A DNA stretch of 64,000 nucleotides, taken from positions 496,001-560,000 of the forward strand of contig JAYWVB010000012.1 of the NCBI GenBank assembly GCA_039881045.1, written 5' to 3'. The notes below the pieces were generated by a model, which made no database searches, was not told the origin of the DNA, and saw only the letters and a program-made list of their open reading frames with translations. The translations under genes were made by a program, and so were the position numbers. This document shows positions 44,370 to 56,668 of the stretch, piece after piece. Every line of letters starts with the position of its first letter. Position 1 is the first letter of the stretch. The stretch comes from Chaetomium olivaceum. Taxonomy: Eukaryota; Ascomycota; Sordariomycetes; Sordariales; Chaetomiaceae.

Positions 44370-45481
44370 CGCAATCTACCGAGGCAAGGTGATGTGTGTT
44401 GATCGAGGTGGGAGGGCGGGGTATGTGTGCACTTAGAAGTTTACCGCAATAACCGTTGGCAGTAACAATGGGTCGTTGAAATCTGCCAAATTGCCTCGAG
44501 GTTGTGATAACCGCGGCCAAACAATCCGAGGGCAAGGCAAGGTTGGGAGTCAATTTGTCAGGAACAACGAGCGAGCGGCATGGAACTAATTGGAATGCTT
44601 TGCCAGGCCGTTGGGGATGACGATAGCATGCCCGTCCGGGTTGCGGAACAGCTACCTGAAAGGGGGGCAGGCAGGTGGGGTTCTCCATTGTTGGGGGCTC
44701 GGGTTCCTTGTCTGTCACCAGAAAGTTGTTTGATTCAAAGAGCTCGCTCTCAGCGCATTAATTTAGCCATCTCGATTGTTGAAGGTAGGCACCTAGCCTA
44801 GAAGTGCTATCTTGCCCTTGAAAAGACCTCGCCGATACGAAAAGTGGAAGCCAGAGACATGTGGGAGAATATCTAGAATACAACGCCACCCGTGACATTA
44901 TCCTGTCCGAGGCACTGCGTGTAAACATCCATTACATGCTTATCTCGTTTTCATAGCCAAAAGATCTGATTTTAGTGTAGGGTACCTATTCAATTTTCAA
45001 TGACAGGAACCTCAGGTGTACAGGCGAACCCGGGCAACCAAACAGCGAGAGGCCCACCGCATGGAACTTTGGCAAGCTCACCCCTGACATGTGGGAACAC
45101 CCCGCACTGGGCTTGGGTCGAGAGCGCCGCTGGCCGCTGCTGTCGCGGCATCAACTCCTTCCACTTCCTGCTGCAAATTCTGCCCACCAGCGGCACCAGG
45201 CGTGACGAGCACTTCGGCCTCTTCCCTCGCCTTTCTTCTACGACACGACCACTTTACGACCCGTTACGAATTTCCGTTCATTTGGTTTTCTTTTGTCCCC
45301 CAGGTTTTCCGGGTTCTTCCACCGACTCTTAAGAGTAGATACGACTGTCGCCGGTCTAGTTGTCACAACCGCGAAGACGGTTCTAAACATCCTGCCTTGG
45401 AAGCATCGACACGATACGATCATCGCGTCTCTATCTTACACCATCCCCGTACCGCGATCAGAGCCTTTCTCAAACTTCAGC
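44370..45481. promoter_or_regulatory. Divergent promoter region doa1 / STRAP-like gene
   Basis: 1.1 kb between two divergent genes, without supported coding sequence. The last 250 bp are C/T-rich, typical of a fungal leader. Confidence 0.45.
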
Positions 45482-46609
45482 ATGGGAGACGCTACCGCTC
45501 CTCGCCAATACGTGCCCTTGACCTGCCACGGCCACTCGCGACCAGTACCTCATTTGAGTTTCTCACCGCTCGAGAAGGAAGATGTCTACTACATGATCTC
45601 GGCTTGTAAAGGTTTGTGAGACATGTGTCTTTGGCGCCCTTTCTTCCGCTGACTAAATCGTCACGCAGATGGCAACCCCATGCTTCGCGACGGCCAAACG
45701 GGAGATTGGATTGGCACTTTCCTCGGCCACAAGGGCGCTGTGTGGCAAGCCAGGCTGAGCCCCGATGCTACGACCGCTGCAACCGCCTCCGCCGATTTCA
45801 CTGCAAAGATTTGGGATACCCACACGGGCGAGCTGTTGTACATTCTCCAGCATGATCACATTGTCCGCGCTATCGCCTATCCGTTTGACCAATCCGGAAT
45901 GATTGCAACGGGTGGGTTCGAGAAGAAGCTTCGCATTTTCGACCTGCACGATCAAAAGGCGCCCGGCGAGGCGGCATCCGGCGGCCCTGACGTCGTCACC
46001 CCGGCCACCATCGAAACTACCCGAGCGTTCGAGATCGGCGAGGGCGTGCACAAGGAGGCCATCAAGTTCATCGTTTGGGCGCAGGACCCCCGCGTGATCA
46101 TCACCGCTGCGGGTGATACTCTTCGTTGGTTCGATCTGCCGACCCGCCGCTGTATCCGCGAGGTGAGGCTCGAAGGCGAGATCAAGTCATGCGAACTGGT
46201 TTCCTTGGCGCAGGCACACAGCTCGCCTACCGACATTGGCGGTGGTCTCCCCGTGTTGGCTGTTGCTGCTGGGAATACGGCATACTTTTGGGGCGGTGCG
46301 AGGGCTGAGGATGAGTTGAAGCACATTAAGCTTTCTCATGGAATTGCAAGTGTCGCTCTGGATTTGAAAGGCAGAAAGTTTGTGGTGGGAGAGGAACCGG
46401 GCACCTGGGCGCGCGTATACAGCTGGGATGATTCCAAGGAGTTGGATGTGCACAAGGGCCACCACGGCCCCATCTGGTCCATCGCCTTCTCGCCGGACGG
46501 AAACCTGTACGCGACCGGGTCGGAGGATGGTACCATCAAGATGTGGAAAAACTGCGAAGGCTTTTACGGGCTCTGGCGAGGGGGCGTGTCGGGTAACGGC
46601 ACAGACTAG
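45482..46609 (+). CDS. STRAP/Unrip-like WD40 protein
   Basis: WD40 protein of the serine-threonine kinase receptor-associated protein (STRAP, Unrip) family; in animals a partner of the SMN complex and TGF-beta receptors, in fungi little studied. Exon 1 45482-45611, intron 45612-45668 (GTTTGT donor, GCTGACTAA branch, CGCAG), exon 2 to the stop at 46607-46609; the join reads ISACKDGNPMLRDG. Hallmarks: LTCHGHSRPVPHLSFSP, GDWIGTFLGHKGAVW, ASADFTAKIWDTHTGE, ATGGFEKKLRIFDL and the last blade HHGPIWSIAFSPDGNLYATG followed by DGTIKMW. About 350 aa, as in the family. Reading frame fully intact. Confidence 0.88.
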
Positions 46610-47672
46610 GAGACGGACGAACGCCCTTCCGACAACCCGCCTGACGATAACGTCACAAATCCACCTTGCAGTACCACACCATCCAGGGATCACAGCTGTG
46701 GCTCTCGGGCTGAAGCTGGTCGACCGAGCTCTAAGGCCACCACGATGTCTTCTGCGGGAGAGGATCCCGGGCCTCGGGACAACGCTTCACCCAAAAAGAT
46801 TGACAAAACTATGTCACCATCACGCTTTAATCGTGCCTCCGAGTCGACTTGCTCTGACCCTCTTTCCGGCTATCAGGATGCCGACAACCCGCCGCGGTCG
46901 AGCTGCGCTTGCCCGTCATGTCCCCAGCACGGCGGCTGGGCTAAGTCGGGAGAGAACAAAATGGAAGAATTCATGCGTCGATCGGCGCGTCATATGATAC
47001 ATGCGGCACGGCCTTTGGCTTGAGGATCCAGTCGCCGGGCTGGGTCTAAGTTGTTCTTGGTGGTTATTTGTTTGCCCTCTGGGACGGGCTGCTTATGTCA
47101 TGATAGACGGTCACTCGTCGAACTGCATATTTTGCACTTCTAGTAATATGGTTGTTTTCAAGATGGATTATTAGATCTGCCTGGGGATTACGCTCGGGTG
47201 TCCGGTCGGGGGGGTACTGGGCTGGTTGACATGTTCTGTAGCGGATGACGCTGAATCTCCAGTTATCCAGCCCGTGTAGAGAAGGCACCAAGTATAATTC
47301 AGTAACAGTCTTCTCTTCAGTACATCGGTTTTGTTTCAAGTCGCGATGTCAATCGTTTCGAATGATGACAGACACCTGCCTCAGTCACTGCATTCCGGAT
47401 TGACATCTTAGGCACTCAGCCCAGTCAGCTGCAGTGGCTCGAGTGGGTGGTGAATTATGGTGGGGGTTGCGGGGCATTCCTGGAGCCGCCTCTCCACGCG
47501 TACAAGGGCCATTCTTGGCGCGTCTCCAACTTTCCTGCATTGAAGCTTAACCCTTGTGCGCGCATCCTCTTCGCGATCCAACAATTGTTACTCCAAGTTG
47601 CGCGCTAGCTTTCCATTAAACAATTCGATATTATCATTTAATCTCACTTGTTCCTTAGACCCGGCTTTCGAT
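46610..47672. other. Intergenic, one doubtful small ORF
   Basis: An ATG frame at 46745-47023 plus (92 codons, starts MSSAGEDPGPRDN, contains CACPSCPQHGG) follows the STRAP-like gene and could be a small orphan, but nothing beyond the open frame supports it. The remainder is promoter and leader of spt8. Confidence 0.35.
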
Positions 47673-49848
47673 ATGGATGACGAATACGCGAGTTCCGAGA
47701 ATGAGCAGGACGAGCTCATGGAAGATGCCGAGGATGTCGAAGCCGAGAACGACGCTGAGGAGGAGAACGAGGACGAAGAGGAGGACCAGGACGAACAAGA
47801 TGAGCCCGAACAAGAGCAGGAGGTGGAGCCAGAAGTAGAAGCAGAAGCCGAAACCGAATCGTTCGTCACCTCTCAAGCACCCCCCCGAAGGCCAGTCAAG
47901 CAGTCAAGACGCGGCGGGCGGCGCAAGCGCTGCCCCCACGAGCCCGACCATCCAGAATCGATGGCGCCCGGTTCTCCGGCAGGAGTACATTGATGCCCCG
48001 CTCTATGATATTGTCCCGACTATGGCAGCGCCCCAGGCGACGAGCATCAATGCCATGGCCATCACCCCCGACCTTCGGTACTGGATAACGGGCGGCTCCG
48101 ACGGTTACATCCGCAAGTACGACGGCATGGGCACAATCAACGGCAAACAGCAGCTCACGGTAGCCCAGCGCCATCCATTCGTGGATAGCGTCGTCAAGGC
48201 TGGCATACTCATGAGCTACTGGGAGAACGAGGAGCCCTCGCCCCCCAATGCCCGCGCCGAGGACCGGGTTCTATCGCCTGTATACAGTCTTGCCGTGCAC
48301 AGCGGCGCACTATGGCTGTTGAGCGGACTAGAAAGCGGCGGCATCAACCTGCAAAGCGTGCGCCACGACGAGGGCAAGAGGATACACTGTCTGCGGGATG
48401 GCGGACACACCAACGCCGTCAGCGTGCTGCAGCTGGCCTCGGACGAGAAGAGCGTGCTGAGCGGGAGCTGGGACAAGACGGTACTCGACTGGGACCTGAA
48501 CACGGGTAATGTGATACGGCGGTTTGAAAGCAGCGGCGGGCAGATCGCGGCCATCGAGTTGCGCCCGCTGAGTGGAGCGCCTATCCCAGCTGAGGCGAGC
48601 GAGGTTGAGATCAAGAGCGACACCTTTTTTGCGGAGACAAAGCCTAGAGTTAATGGCTTCTTTCAGAATGGCGTCACGGACGAGACGGGCGGCGCGGAAC
48701 ACGCTGCCGGCGGTGGGCTGGGTGCAACCGGCGAAGGTACAGGGTCGCCTGAACATGAGTCCCTTTTCGGTAGTCCCGCTGGCTCTCTTTTCGGGGATAA
48801 CGATACCATGGGCGGTGGTGGAGGCGGGGGTGCCTTTGGTGATGATGACGATGAATTCTCGCGTGCTATGGACATGGGAGTTCACGACGATTCCAATGAC
48901 CACGGGCTAGACCACTCCGGGGACTTCACTATGGGCGATACCGACATGGCCGGGGGCGGTTCATTAGACATGGGCACGCCGACGGCAACGACGGACACAG
49001 TCCCGCCAACACAAGATGGCCCCTCCACCACCCAAACCGACTCTCACGCCGACATCTCCCGCAGCGACACATTGACAGCCGACACAGCCCATGACATGTC
49101 AGCCGAATTCACCCAACCATCCGCCACCACCGATGCTACCCAACAACAACCACCACCTCCCACCACCTCCTCCGCAGCCACCGACCAACAGCCCCCCCAC
49201 TCCGCCGAAACCCCGCGCCCTCCATCCTCCCACACCACCGCCACAGGCGGCGGCGGCGGCGGCGGACCCTCCCTCGTCTTCACCTCGGCCGCGCCCCCAC
49301 CCCACACCGACCCGACGCAATCCTCCACCAGCACCTTCCTCTCGGCCGCCATCGACGGCGCCATCCGCCTCTGGGACCGGCGCGTGCCCGACCCCATCGC
49401 GCGCATCAACAACCGCCGGGGGGTACCCCCCTGGTGCATGGGCGCGTGCTGGTCGCCCGACGGCAACTGGATCTACGCGGGGCGGCGCAACGGCACCGTC
49501 GAGGAGTACTCGATCCACAACGCCACCAGCACGTGGCTTCCGGAGCGCGCGCTGAAATTCCCCGCAGGGTCCGGCGCCGTGAGCTGCGTGCGGCCGATGG
49601 CGAACGGGCGGCACCTGGTGTGCGCGTCGCACGATATTCTGAGGCTGTACGACCTGCGCGATAACTCGGCCTTCAAGCACAGCAAGGTGCCCTTTATTAT
49701 CATTCCAGGCCCGCCGCGCGCGGGGGTCATCTCGCAGCTGTATGTGGATCCGACGTCGCGGGTGATGATCTCGACGGCGGGGACGAGGGGGTGGGACGGC
49801 ACGTCGACCGAGGTGCTGATCGGGTATGAGATTGGCGTGTCCAAGTAG
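47673..49848 (+). CDS. spt8: SAGA complex subunit Spt8 (WD40)
   Basis: TBP-binding subunit of the SAGA transcription coactivator, nuclear. ATG at 47673 opens a strongly acidic N-terminus (Glu/Asp-rich, about 75 residues), as in other Spt8 proteins. The frame changes by one base between about 47890 and 47945; after it come PTIQNRWRPVLRQEYIDAP, LYDIVPTMAAPQATSINAMA and the WD40 blades (YWITGGSDGYIRKYDG, VLSGSWDKTVLDWDLNTG). A long Gly/Ser/Thr/Pro-rich insertion (about 48650-49260) separates early from late blades (STFLSAAIDGAIRLWDRR, GACWSPDGNWIYAGRRNGTV). It ends with STEVLIGYEIGVSK. An alternative start at 48022 would drop the acidic region and is less likely. One indel or misread is needed to join both parts. 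Confidence 0.88.
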
Positions 49849-50491
49849 GACCATGTAGCGCGTCTCTACCGGAAAAGGAGGAGATGAGCCGGATAGGGTA
49901 CGGGGGTTGTTCTGGGGCTGAGCCCGGCATCGTGGGAAGGGTCAAGGGGTGGAACGTGTGTGGTCAGCGATGATTATAAGATGGGTGGTACGATGGGGTC
50001 GGCTTGGGAATACCCACATGGGATGGCGTTTCGGTTATTATTATATTCAGAGCGTCTTAGGGATTCAGCTTATTGTTTACTTCTTCAACCACACTTCGGG
50101 AGACCTCACGGCTCCACTCAACACCAGATGATTAAAGAGTTTGACAAGGCAATGGTGACAAAACAACGCTCATTCAGTTACACTAACAAATGTCCGCTAT
50201 CTACATGCGACTCCCCATGCCTTCTCCTGACCTCTGAGTGTTCCCGAAAAGCCATCGCGATGTCAGAAGGTGGGTAGATGTCCAGTCCACCAAAGAACTC
50301 CATGCTAAAACCAACAGTCAAACCAACATAACAGAACCAACCACCGATGGGTTAGCGAGTAAACAAACACAACCAGCTAGAGACAAAAGCCAATCCAGCA
50401 GGAGCGAAAAGCGATGGCCGAAAGCGTCGACAACAAAAGCCAAGGCATGAGTAAGGCCTGCCGGCGAGCAATCCAAAGGATCAAAGCTCAA
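49849..50491. other. Convergent 3' intergenic region
   Basis: 640 bp between the stops of spt8 (plus) and the NFX1-type helicase gene (minus); no gene supported. Confidence 0.45.
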
Positions 50492-53400
50492 TCAACCATT
50501 CTCCTCTTCCTCCTTCTGATCCTTTTTCTCCTCGGTTTTCACTACATCCTCCTGCTCCTCGTTTGTCTGGGCCTGGGTGCGGATGTCCACAGGGGTTGTT
50601 GGCAACAGCATCGACTGCGAGGTTTCGTTGGTGGTCGAGCTGCCGGCCGTAGAAGTTGCCGACGAGGGTGCCAGAGTGGCAGCTTCCGCGTGGAGCGGTG
50701 CCATGTGAAACCCAAGTAGGGCTACATTGGATTCGCCCGCCTCGTGCCGGGGAACCGTATCCACAAGGGAGTCATCTGTTAGGAGATCAGGCTGGGTGGT
50801 AGGCGTGTGGACCGGTGCCAACTCTACCAGGGGCTGCTGGGTCGAAGTCGGCTGAGCTGGGGCGGCATTCTTGGCTGCGCTCTTCCGACCGCCTTTGCCT
50901 CCGCGGCGGTTGGGCTGAGCTCTAGCAGGCTGGTTGCTGCCCGTCCTAGGGTTGCTCTTGTTTCCCGCACCTGGCGGAGCAGCGGGTTGGTTGCCTTTAT
51001 GAGGCTCATTTGTTAAGGTCAAGTTGTCAATACCGCTCTGAAGACCAGATGACTGGTCCTTGACGGGAGCAGCGGCCACCTTGTTGTAAGGCAGTTTAAT
51101 CTGCTGAGTGATCTTACTGCCACCCCCAATACGCTGGCCATCTGCCAGGGAGGTAGGCTGATAGACCTCTTGAATGACTGACTCCGTGACTTGTTCCTCT
51201 TCAGTGGCGAGGTGTTTCTGGAGCAATTCCTCGTCATGCTGTTCGATGTTGTTGACGAACTGTCCCCACTGCGCCGCGGTTTCAGCCGCCTGGATGGGAT
51301 CTTGCGCGGGCTTTGTCCGTCTACCGTTACGGCCACCCCTCGAAAAGCCTGCTTGTCCCGGAGTAGGCACCGTCGGGGTTGGCTGTGCCTGCAGTCGCGG
51401 CACACCGGGGTTGCTCAACGACGCCTTCATCATCCTAGTCTCTTCAGCACCCATGAACAACATCTTCTCCTTCAAAGACATGGGTTGCTTGGCGGCTTGC
51501 GCCTGTTTGGCCTCCTTGAACTTCCTGCAGTCACAAAAGCATTCCTGACCACACAAGCCGTGACATCCGTGGCCGCAATCGAGTTTGGTGCGGCACGGCT
51601 CGGCGCAAGGGAGGACTTCGTGGGGCATACTGCATGTTGGTGTTAGCAAACGTCACTCAACGACGAGTCATTTCACTTACGCGTGGCATTTGATAGTACA
51701 CGGGTGGCCGCAGGGTCTGGTCTTTCCGCAGGGCAGGTCGCAACCCCCAGCGTTATCGCCCCAGTCTTCAACCTCCTTTATCCAAGTCTTCCTGTGGTGG
51801 ACCTGGCATACAAGAGGAAGGCCTTGCTCGGGATCAAAGCTCCCCTGTTCGGAAAACCCAGAGCAGATCTTGTACCAGAGGTCAAATGACGCCTGGTGCG
51901 CCCTGAGGACGTTGTTGACATTGCCAAACACATAAAAGCCGCGGCGAGCACGGCTGATGGCGACGACTGCGCGGCGTTCATCTTCCAGGAAGCCCACAGC
52001 GTAATCTCGGTTGAGCTGCGGGCTACGGACAAGTGATAGGAGAATGATGTCGTTCTCCTCGCCCTGGTACGAGTCCACGGTGCACACGTTGAACATCTGG
52101 CCCATGAGGGAGGGGTGGCGTTTCAACTTTCTTAGCAGCACTTTCCGCTGGCCCTTGTAGAAGGTGAGAACCGTGATTTTCACTGAGGGGGTACCGTTGG
52201 CCACGAGGTATGCAAAGAAGTTGGTGATCATCTGCGCCTCTTGCTCATTGAACTTGCTGAAGTCCGAGTTCATGTCCTCAGGCCACTGGTGATCGAACAG
52301 CCAAGAGTTACGACCGCCCATTCCGAGAACGTCAGGGCGGTTGTTAATCGATGTTACGGAAGGATGATCGTAGAGCTCTGGGTAGAAGGGCTTCAAGATC
52401 TGGCGAAGTTCCGGTTTCATGCGGCGCTGTTGTTTGAGCATGACGAACGGCATGTTCAGATTGACCATCCTTTGGAATAGCGACACGTTGAGGTTGTAAG
52501 GGGAGTCGCCTAACCGTTGAATGTCGCACTTGGGCGCGAGCTGCTTGTGGTCACCCACCAGTATGAGCTGTTGGATGGAAGGGTACAGGGCGGATACGAT
52601 GTTGGCCTCCCGGGTTTCCGCTGCTTCTTCAATGAGAAGCGACTGGGGGTTCATGGCCGCAAGGCAGCCGCGGTACTTGGTCAAGCCCGTGGTCGTGCAA
52701 CCGACGATGTCGATCCGCTGCTTGTCGACGACCTGGGTGTTGCCGAGGAATTTGAACGCCTTGCGCTTCTTGCAAAGGTTGACATTTTCGGCGAGTAGCG
52801 CTGTGAACTTTGGGCCCATCGCATCCAGCAACTTGGACTGAAAGTACTGATAAACAGCACCGCGCAAGTCACGGTCGATGGAATACAGGTCCTGGTTCTG
52901 AAGGGCACGAGCCACAGCGCGACCCCAAGATGTCAGGTTCGCCGGATCCTTTCCTGACCAGACGTGCTTCAACGGAATGACTTGACCCCGGAAGCGAAAC
53001 ACGTCTTCTTCGTCATCAGCAATGTTCTCGATATCCTCGTCGTCCTCAATCTCGAACTCGGGGAGGTTCTGGCGCGCCTCTGCCTCATTGACTTCGAGCT
53101 GTGTGGGATGGCGGTCTTCTCGGATCCTGGCAGGAATGAGGCTGCTTCCCAACCAAAGTGCAAAGGGACCATGGACTTCCATGGCCTCATGGGTTTCCAT
53201 GGACTCGTCGCAAAGGGAGTCGCATTGATCCTGTGTGATAATCCCGAAATCGAGCAGAGACTGGGGCTCCAAGAGCCGGTCACTGAATAGCTGGTCGACA
53301 AGCTTCTGGATTTTTGCGACGTTCATTTGGCGCTGGTGGTCGACGGAGCCGCACTTCTTGTCCGCAGGAATCTGATTCTTGCCGCACTTCATACGCACCT

Positions 53401-54755
53401 CGTACAGGGTGCGTGGCTTGATGAGATCGTTCTGGGTTCTGCCTCCCAATCGAAGAACTTCCGCCCCCGAATCGATGCAGTGTATGAGGATCTGGTCCAA
53501 AGCATGGTTCGTCTGGGCGGCCACTAGGATGGGGGGGCCGCGGCGCTTGCGTCGATTGGCAATAAGCACCTTGAGTGCTTCGACGGAGGTGAACGTTTTA
53601 CCGGTACCCGGTGGACCTTGAACAATGGCGAGTTCTTTGGAGATGATCCGATGTAGGCCAAGGAGCTGGGACTGATCGAGATTGGTAAGGTCATTCAAGT
53701 CAGGGAGCTCCCTGTTGACGATGTCGTAGGTCTTCAGCTCTGCCACTGCGTCTGCGTCTTCTGCGGTGGCTCTGCTGGCAAGTGTAGAAAGGTCGGCTAC
53801 CGGATGCTCCTTCAGAAATTCGGGATGACTGTCTTCGACATAGGCCCCAGTTAGGTACTTGTCCAAGGGGGAGCTGTGAGGTGATGTGAGTAGTTGCTCC
53901 CTGCCGGTGGTGGTCGGGAAACTCACTTGGTTCTCGCAGCATGTTGTAAGCCGATCAGTGAATGACGAGCGGACTCAAAGTAACCATGCAACGACTCGAT
54001 CATGACCATCTCGAGGTTCGGATCGAGAACGGCGTCTTTCGAGTCAGCCCAGATGAGGTCCACGAGCGGGGGATCTTGATCGAGGCCGTCACTGTAAGGA
54101 CGCTGAGCAATGGTTGCAATCTTGCAAATCTTCTTGAAGTTGTCGCTCTTGGGAGAGAGTGCCACGATCTTGCCGGGCTGAAGACGTTTCGACTGCTGCC
54201 ATTGGATGCAGTACTTGGACCGCTCGGTGGAAAATGAGACTCGAGCAAGAGGGCCGATGGTGGACATGACGTATTCCTTGATCCGCACCTACCAGCAGGT
54301 CAGCAGGAAATTTGAGCCGATGGAACCGACTGCGAACTTACCCGAGTGTAGATGTTGGTAAAGTCGTCGTCCATCGCGGAGTCCTTGCGGCGGTTGTCGG
54401 CGAAGCTTCTCACAGAGTAGCGCAGTCCCTCGATGGCCTCGCAGCGAAGGATCTCATACTGAGCAGTGAGATATTCATCTTTGGAGGCCCAAGGAGCATC
54501 GACTGGGTTCTCGGGAAGATCGTCAATGTCGTCCTGCTCGGCCAGGATCTCGGCAGCGGTGGGGAGCTCAGGCTTGGAAAGCCAACCCTCGCCATCAGGG
54601 CTGAAGAAGACATGGTCTTGAACAATGTCTATTGCGGACTGTCATAAATGAGAATGAGAAGGAGCGAGTCAATAAATCTTTGGCCGTCATGCCAACTGTG
54701 GTGTCTGATTGAGGGAACTGACCTGAGATTCCGCGTCGATGCCAATTATATCCAT
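50492..54755 (-). CDS. NFX1-type zinc finger SF1 helicase (Hrr1/SAD-3/ZNFX1-like)
   Basis: UPF1-like superfamily 1 RNA helicase. Five exons: 54755-54723, 54638-54342, 54288-53927, 53873-51681 and 51629-50492; every intron has GT/AG ends and the exons sum to 4,023 nt, an exact reading frame for 1,340 aa. N-terminal region with a beta-rich helicase prefix; Walker A in LAIVQGPPGTGKTFTSVEAL; VAAQTNHALDQIL; Walker B LLIEEAAETREA; LILVGDHKQLAPKC; motif V/VI TVDSYQGEENDIILLS and VAISRARRGFYVFGN. NFX1-like Cys/His repeats follow (CDLPCGKTRPCGHPCTIKCH, CRTKLDCGHGCHGLC), then a low-complexity tail. Relatives include S. pombe Hrr1 (RNA-directed RNA polymerase complex), Neurospora SAD-3 (meiotic silencing) and animal ZNFX1, so a role in small-RNA silencing is likely but inferred. 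Frame intact. Confidence 0.9.
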
Positions 54756-55923
54756 ACTTTGTATGGCTACCAGAGACTTGGCTCAGAGAACTGCAGATGA
54801 GATTTCAGGTGAGATTCCAAGTGATGGTAGCAAGGTCGAGAAGGAAAGTGAAAGAAGCGACGAAGCAGACCCAATGAAGAAGAATACCCGACGAAAATGA
54901 ATAAGATTTGTGCTTTGTCTCGGACGAGAATGTGTGTGCAAGATTGGGAATTTTGCACAGCCAACCAGTGTTTATCAGGTATCAGGTGAGCTGAGTGCAT
55001 TACAATTTGGAGGGGTAGGGCTTCAGGGCTTGGTCGTTTCAGATGAAAGTCGAAGTTGGAAAGAGTTGGCAGTATTCAAGTTGGAAGTCTGTCCAAACAC
55101 CAGTCCAGAGGTGGAAGGAACGGGGGGCATTGAGCTCTCATGCCTCATGCCTCAGGGACACAAGGCCATGCTGGGTGGGTGACGGCAGTGCTTGCTTATC
55201 TAGGTGAACCCAGGTCCATTAACATGCATGCCTGGACTTCTGCAATTGTGATTGCCTGGGTGCAGATACCCGTTTTTACGGACTGCAGCTCTTGAGTTGT
55301 TTGTCGATTTTACTCTGCTTGCATAAGGTATGAGAGGGGCACCCTCTTCTGCCCACCATTGCTTCCCAAACACCAATTCATTCAAGCCTTCACATGGGAA
55401 CTGAGCCCGTGGCTTGAGGATGAAACGACAAAGGCCTTTGAACTCCCACATGAATACACATGATCTCCAGGTTTGCAACCTCAGGTGTCATCATCAATGT
55501 TGAGTCGACGAGGATTATCACTGTGAGTTAACGGTTACATGCAGAGCGACCAAGCGGGGCGCGGGAGAGTGATTATGCTGACAATTTTTTGTGAAAGTTG
55601 CTTCTGGCTCTGGTAACCTCAAATGCAAGGATCCTGCTATCATTCACACAGGTCCCGTCTTGCATGTCAAAGCAGTTCTCGAGGCCAAGGCTTGATCAGT
55701 GATAAGACTCCCGTCAGCCCTGCAGTGACCTCATCAAATGAAGATGCCAAACTCATCATATCGTGATGTATTGTTCGTATGAAAGTCGTAGATGACATCT
55801 AAAAAGAAAACCGCAGATGGCTATGTACAAACTTGGGGAGCCAACCTGAGGTCAGCTGCAGCCTGCACTGCGTGCTCACCACGTTCAGTCTACACCCAGT
55901 GCTACCCCCGCGCAGCGCCCTCT
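54756..55923. other. Intergenic, upstream of the helicase gene
   Basis: Promoter side of the helicase gene (minus) and 3' flank of the xylanase gene (minus). No gene or repeat recognised. Confidence 0.4.
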
Positions 55924-56668
55924 TTACCAAACAGTAACAGAGGAAGAACCATTGCTCTGGTACCCTCAACAGCTAGGATCTGGTCTTGGTGATCACCAAA
56001 CTTCAGGCCGCGTTCTCGCCAAGCAGCGAAGTGGTCGGCGACGTTGACACTGCCACTGGAGCGGTGGTTACGGCGGACGGCATAGTATATGATGATGTTG
56101 GACTCTCCTATCGGCACCATGGAGTAGCGGAGGGTCCTGCCGAGCTGTATTCACTCCCGTCCACAGAATAGGACGCGAACTTCTGCTCCGAAAACGCAGA
56201 TGGGTCAAAATTGCCGAATGATTCGATGATGTAGTACTCGATCTTCGGGTTGGTCATCCAGCCGTAGACGGTCAAGTACGCGTTCCCGCAATGTCGAAGG
56301 TGGCGTTGAAGTTGATGGTCCGTGATTCTGAGCCGGGGTTCCTTCTCTCGTTAGTCCGGTGGCTTGAGGCTTGGGTGGTATGGGTTTCGCTTACCAGCCT
56401 TTGCCGCCAATAAAGTTGCCGCACTTCTCCCAATCGACATTATAGCTGCCACCGTCGCTGTTCTGGTAGTTTACTGTGCCGGCGCCGTCGGCCCAGAAGA
56501 GGTAATAGAAGCCGTCATGCTGCCCCGTGAATTAGGGGTCCCCTCACGAGCAAGGAGGCGTTCAGCGATGCTATCCCCGCGGAGGTGAGCCTTAGTTGGT
56601 TCGGTCAGACTGAAGGGAAACGCGAGGACGCTGGTCGCGCTAAGGAGAAGGGCCCTCAAAGTGACCAT
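55924..56668 (-). CDS. GH11 endo-beta-1,4-xylanase
   Basis: Secreted xylan-degrading enzyme, family GH11. ATG at 56668 gives a signal peptide (MVTLRALLLSATSVLAFPFS). Then QHDGFYYLFWADGAGTVNY, GGSYNVDWEKCGNFIGGKGW, intron 56394-56342, NPGSESRTINFNATFD, the nucleophile segment PKIEYYIIESFG, RRNHRSSGSVNVADHFAAW, and the acid/base Glu in QILAVEGYQS; it ends TVW at 55924. Length about 225-230 aa is normal for a single-domain GH11 without a binding module. Four one-base losses break the frame (near 56535, 56295, 56130 and 55960), several in short homopolymers. All catalytic residues are preserved, so either very recent decay or base-calling error. Confidence 0.82.

Noticed and set aside
47588..47876. 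Minus-strand Ser- or Leu-rich ORFs resembling a secreted protein
   Set aside because: Shadow of the Glu/Asp-rich N-terminus of spt8.
48022..49848. spt8 as a 608-codon gene starting at 48022
   Set aside because: Conserved Spt8 sequence (NRWRPVLRQEYIDAPLYDIV) lies upstream of this Met, and the acidic N-terminal frame from 47673 belongs to the gene.
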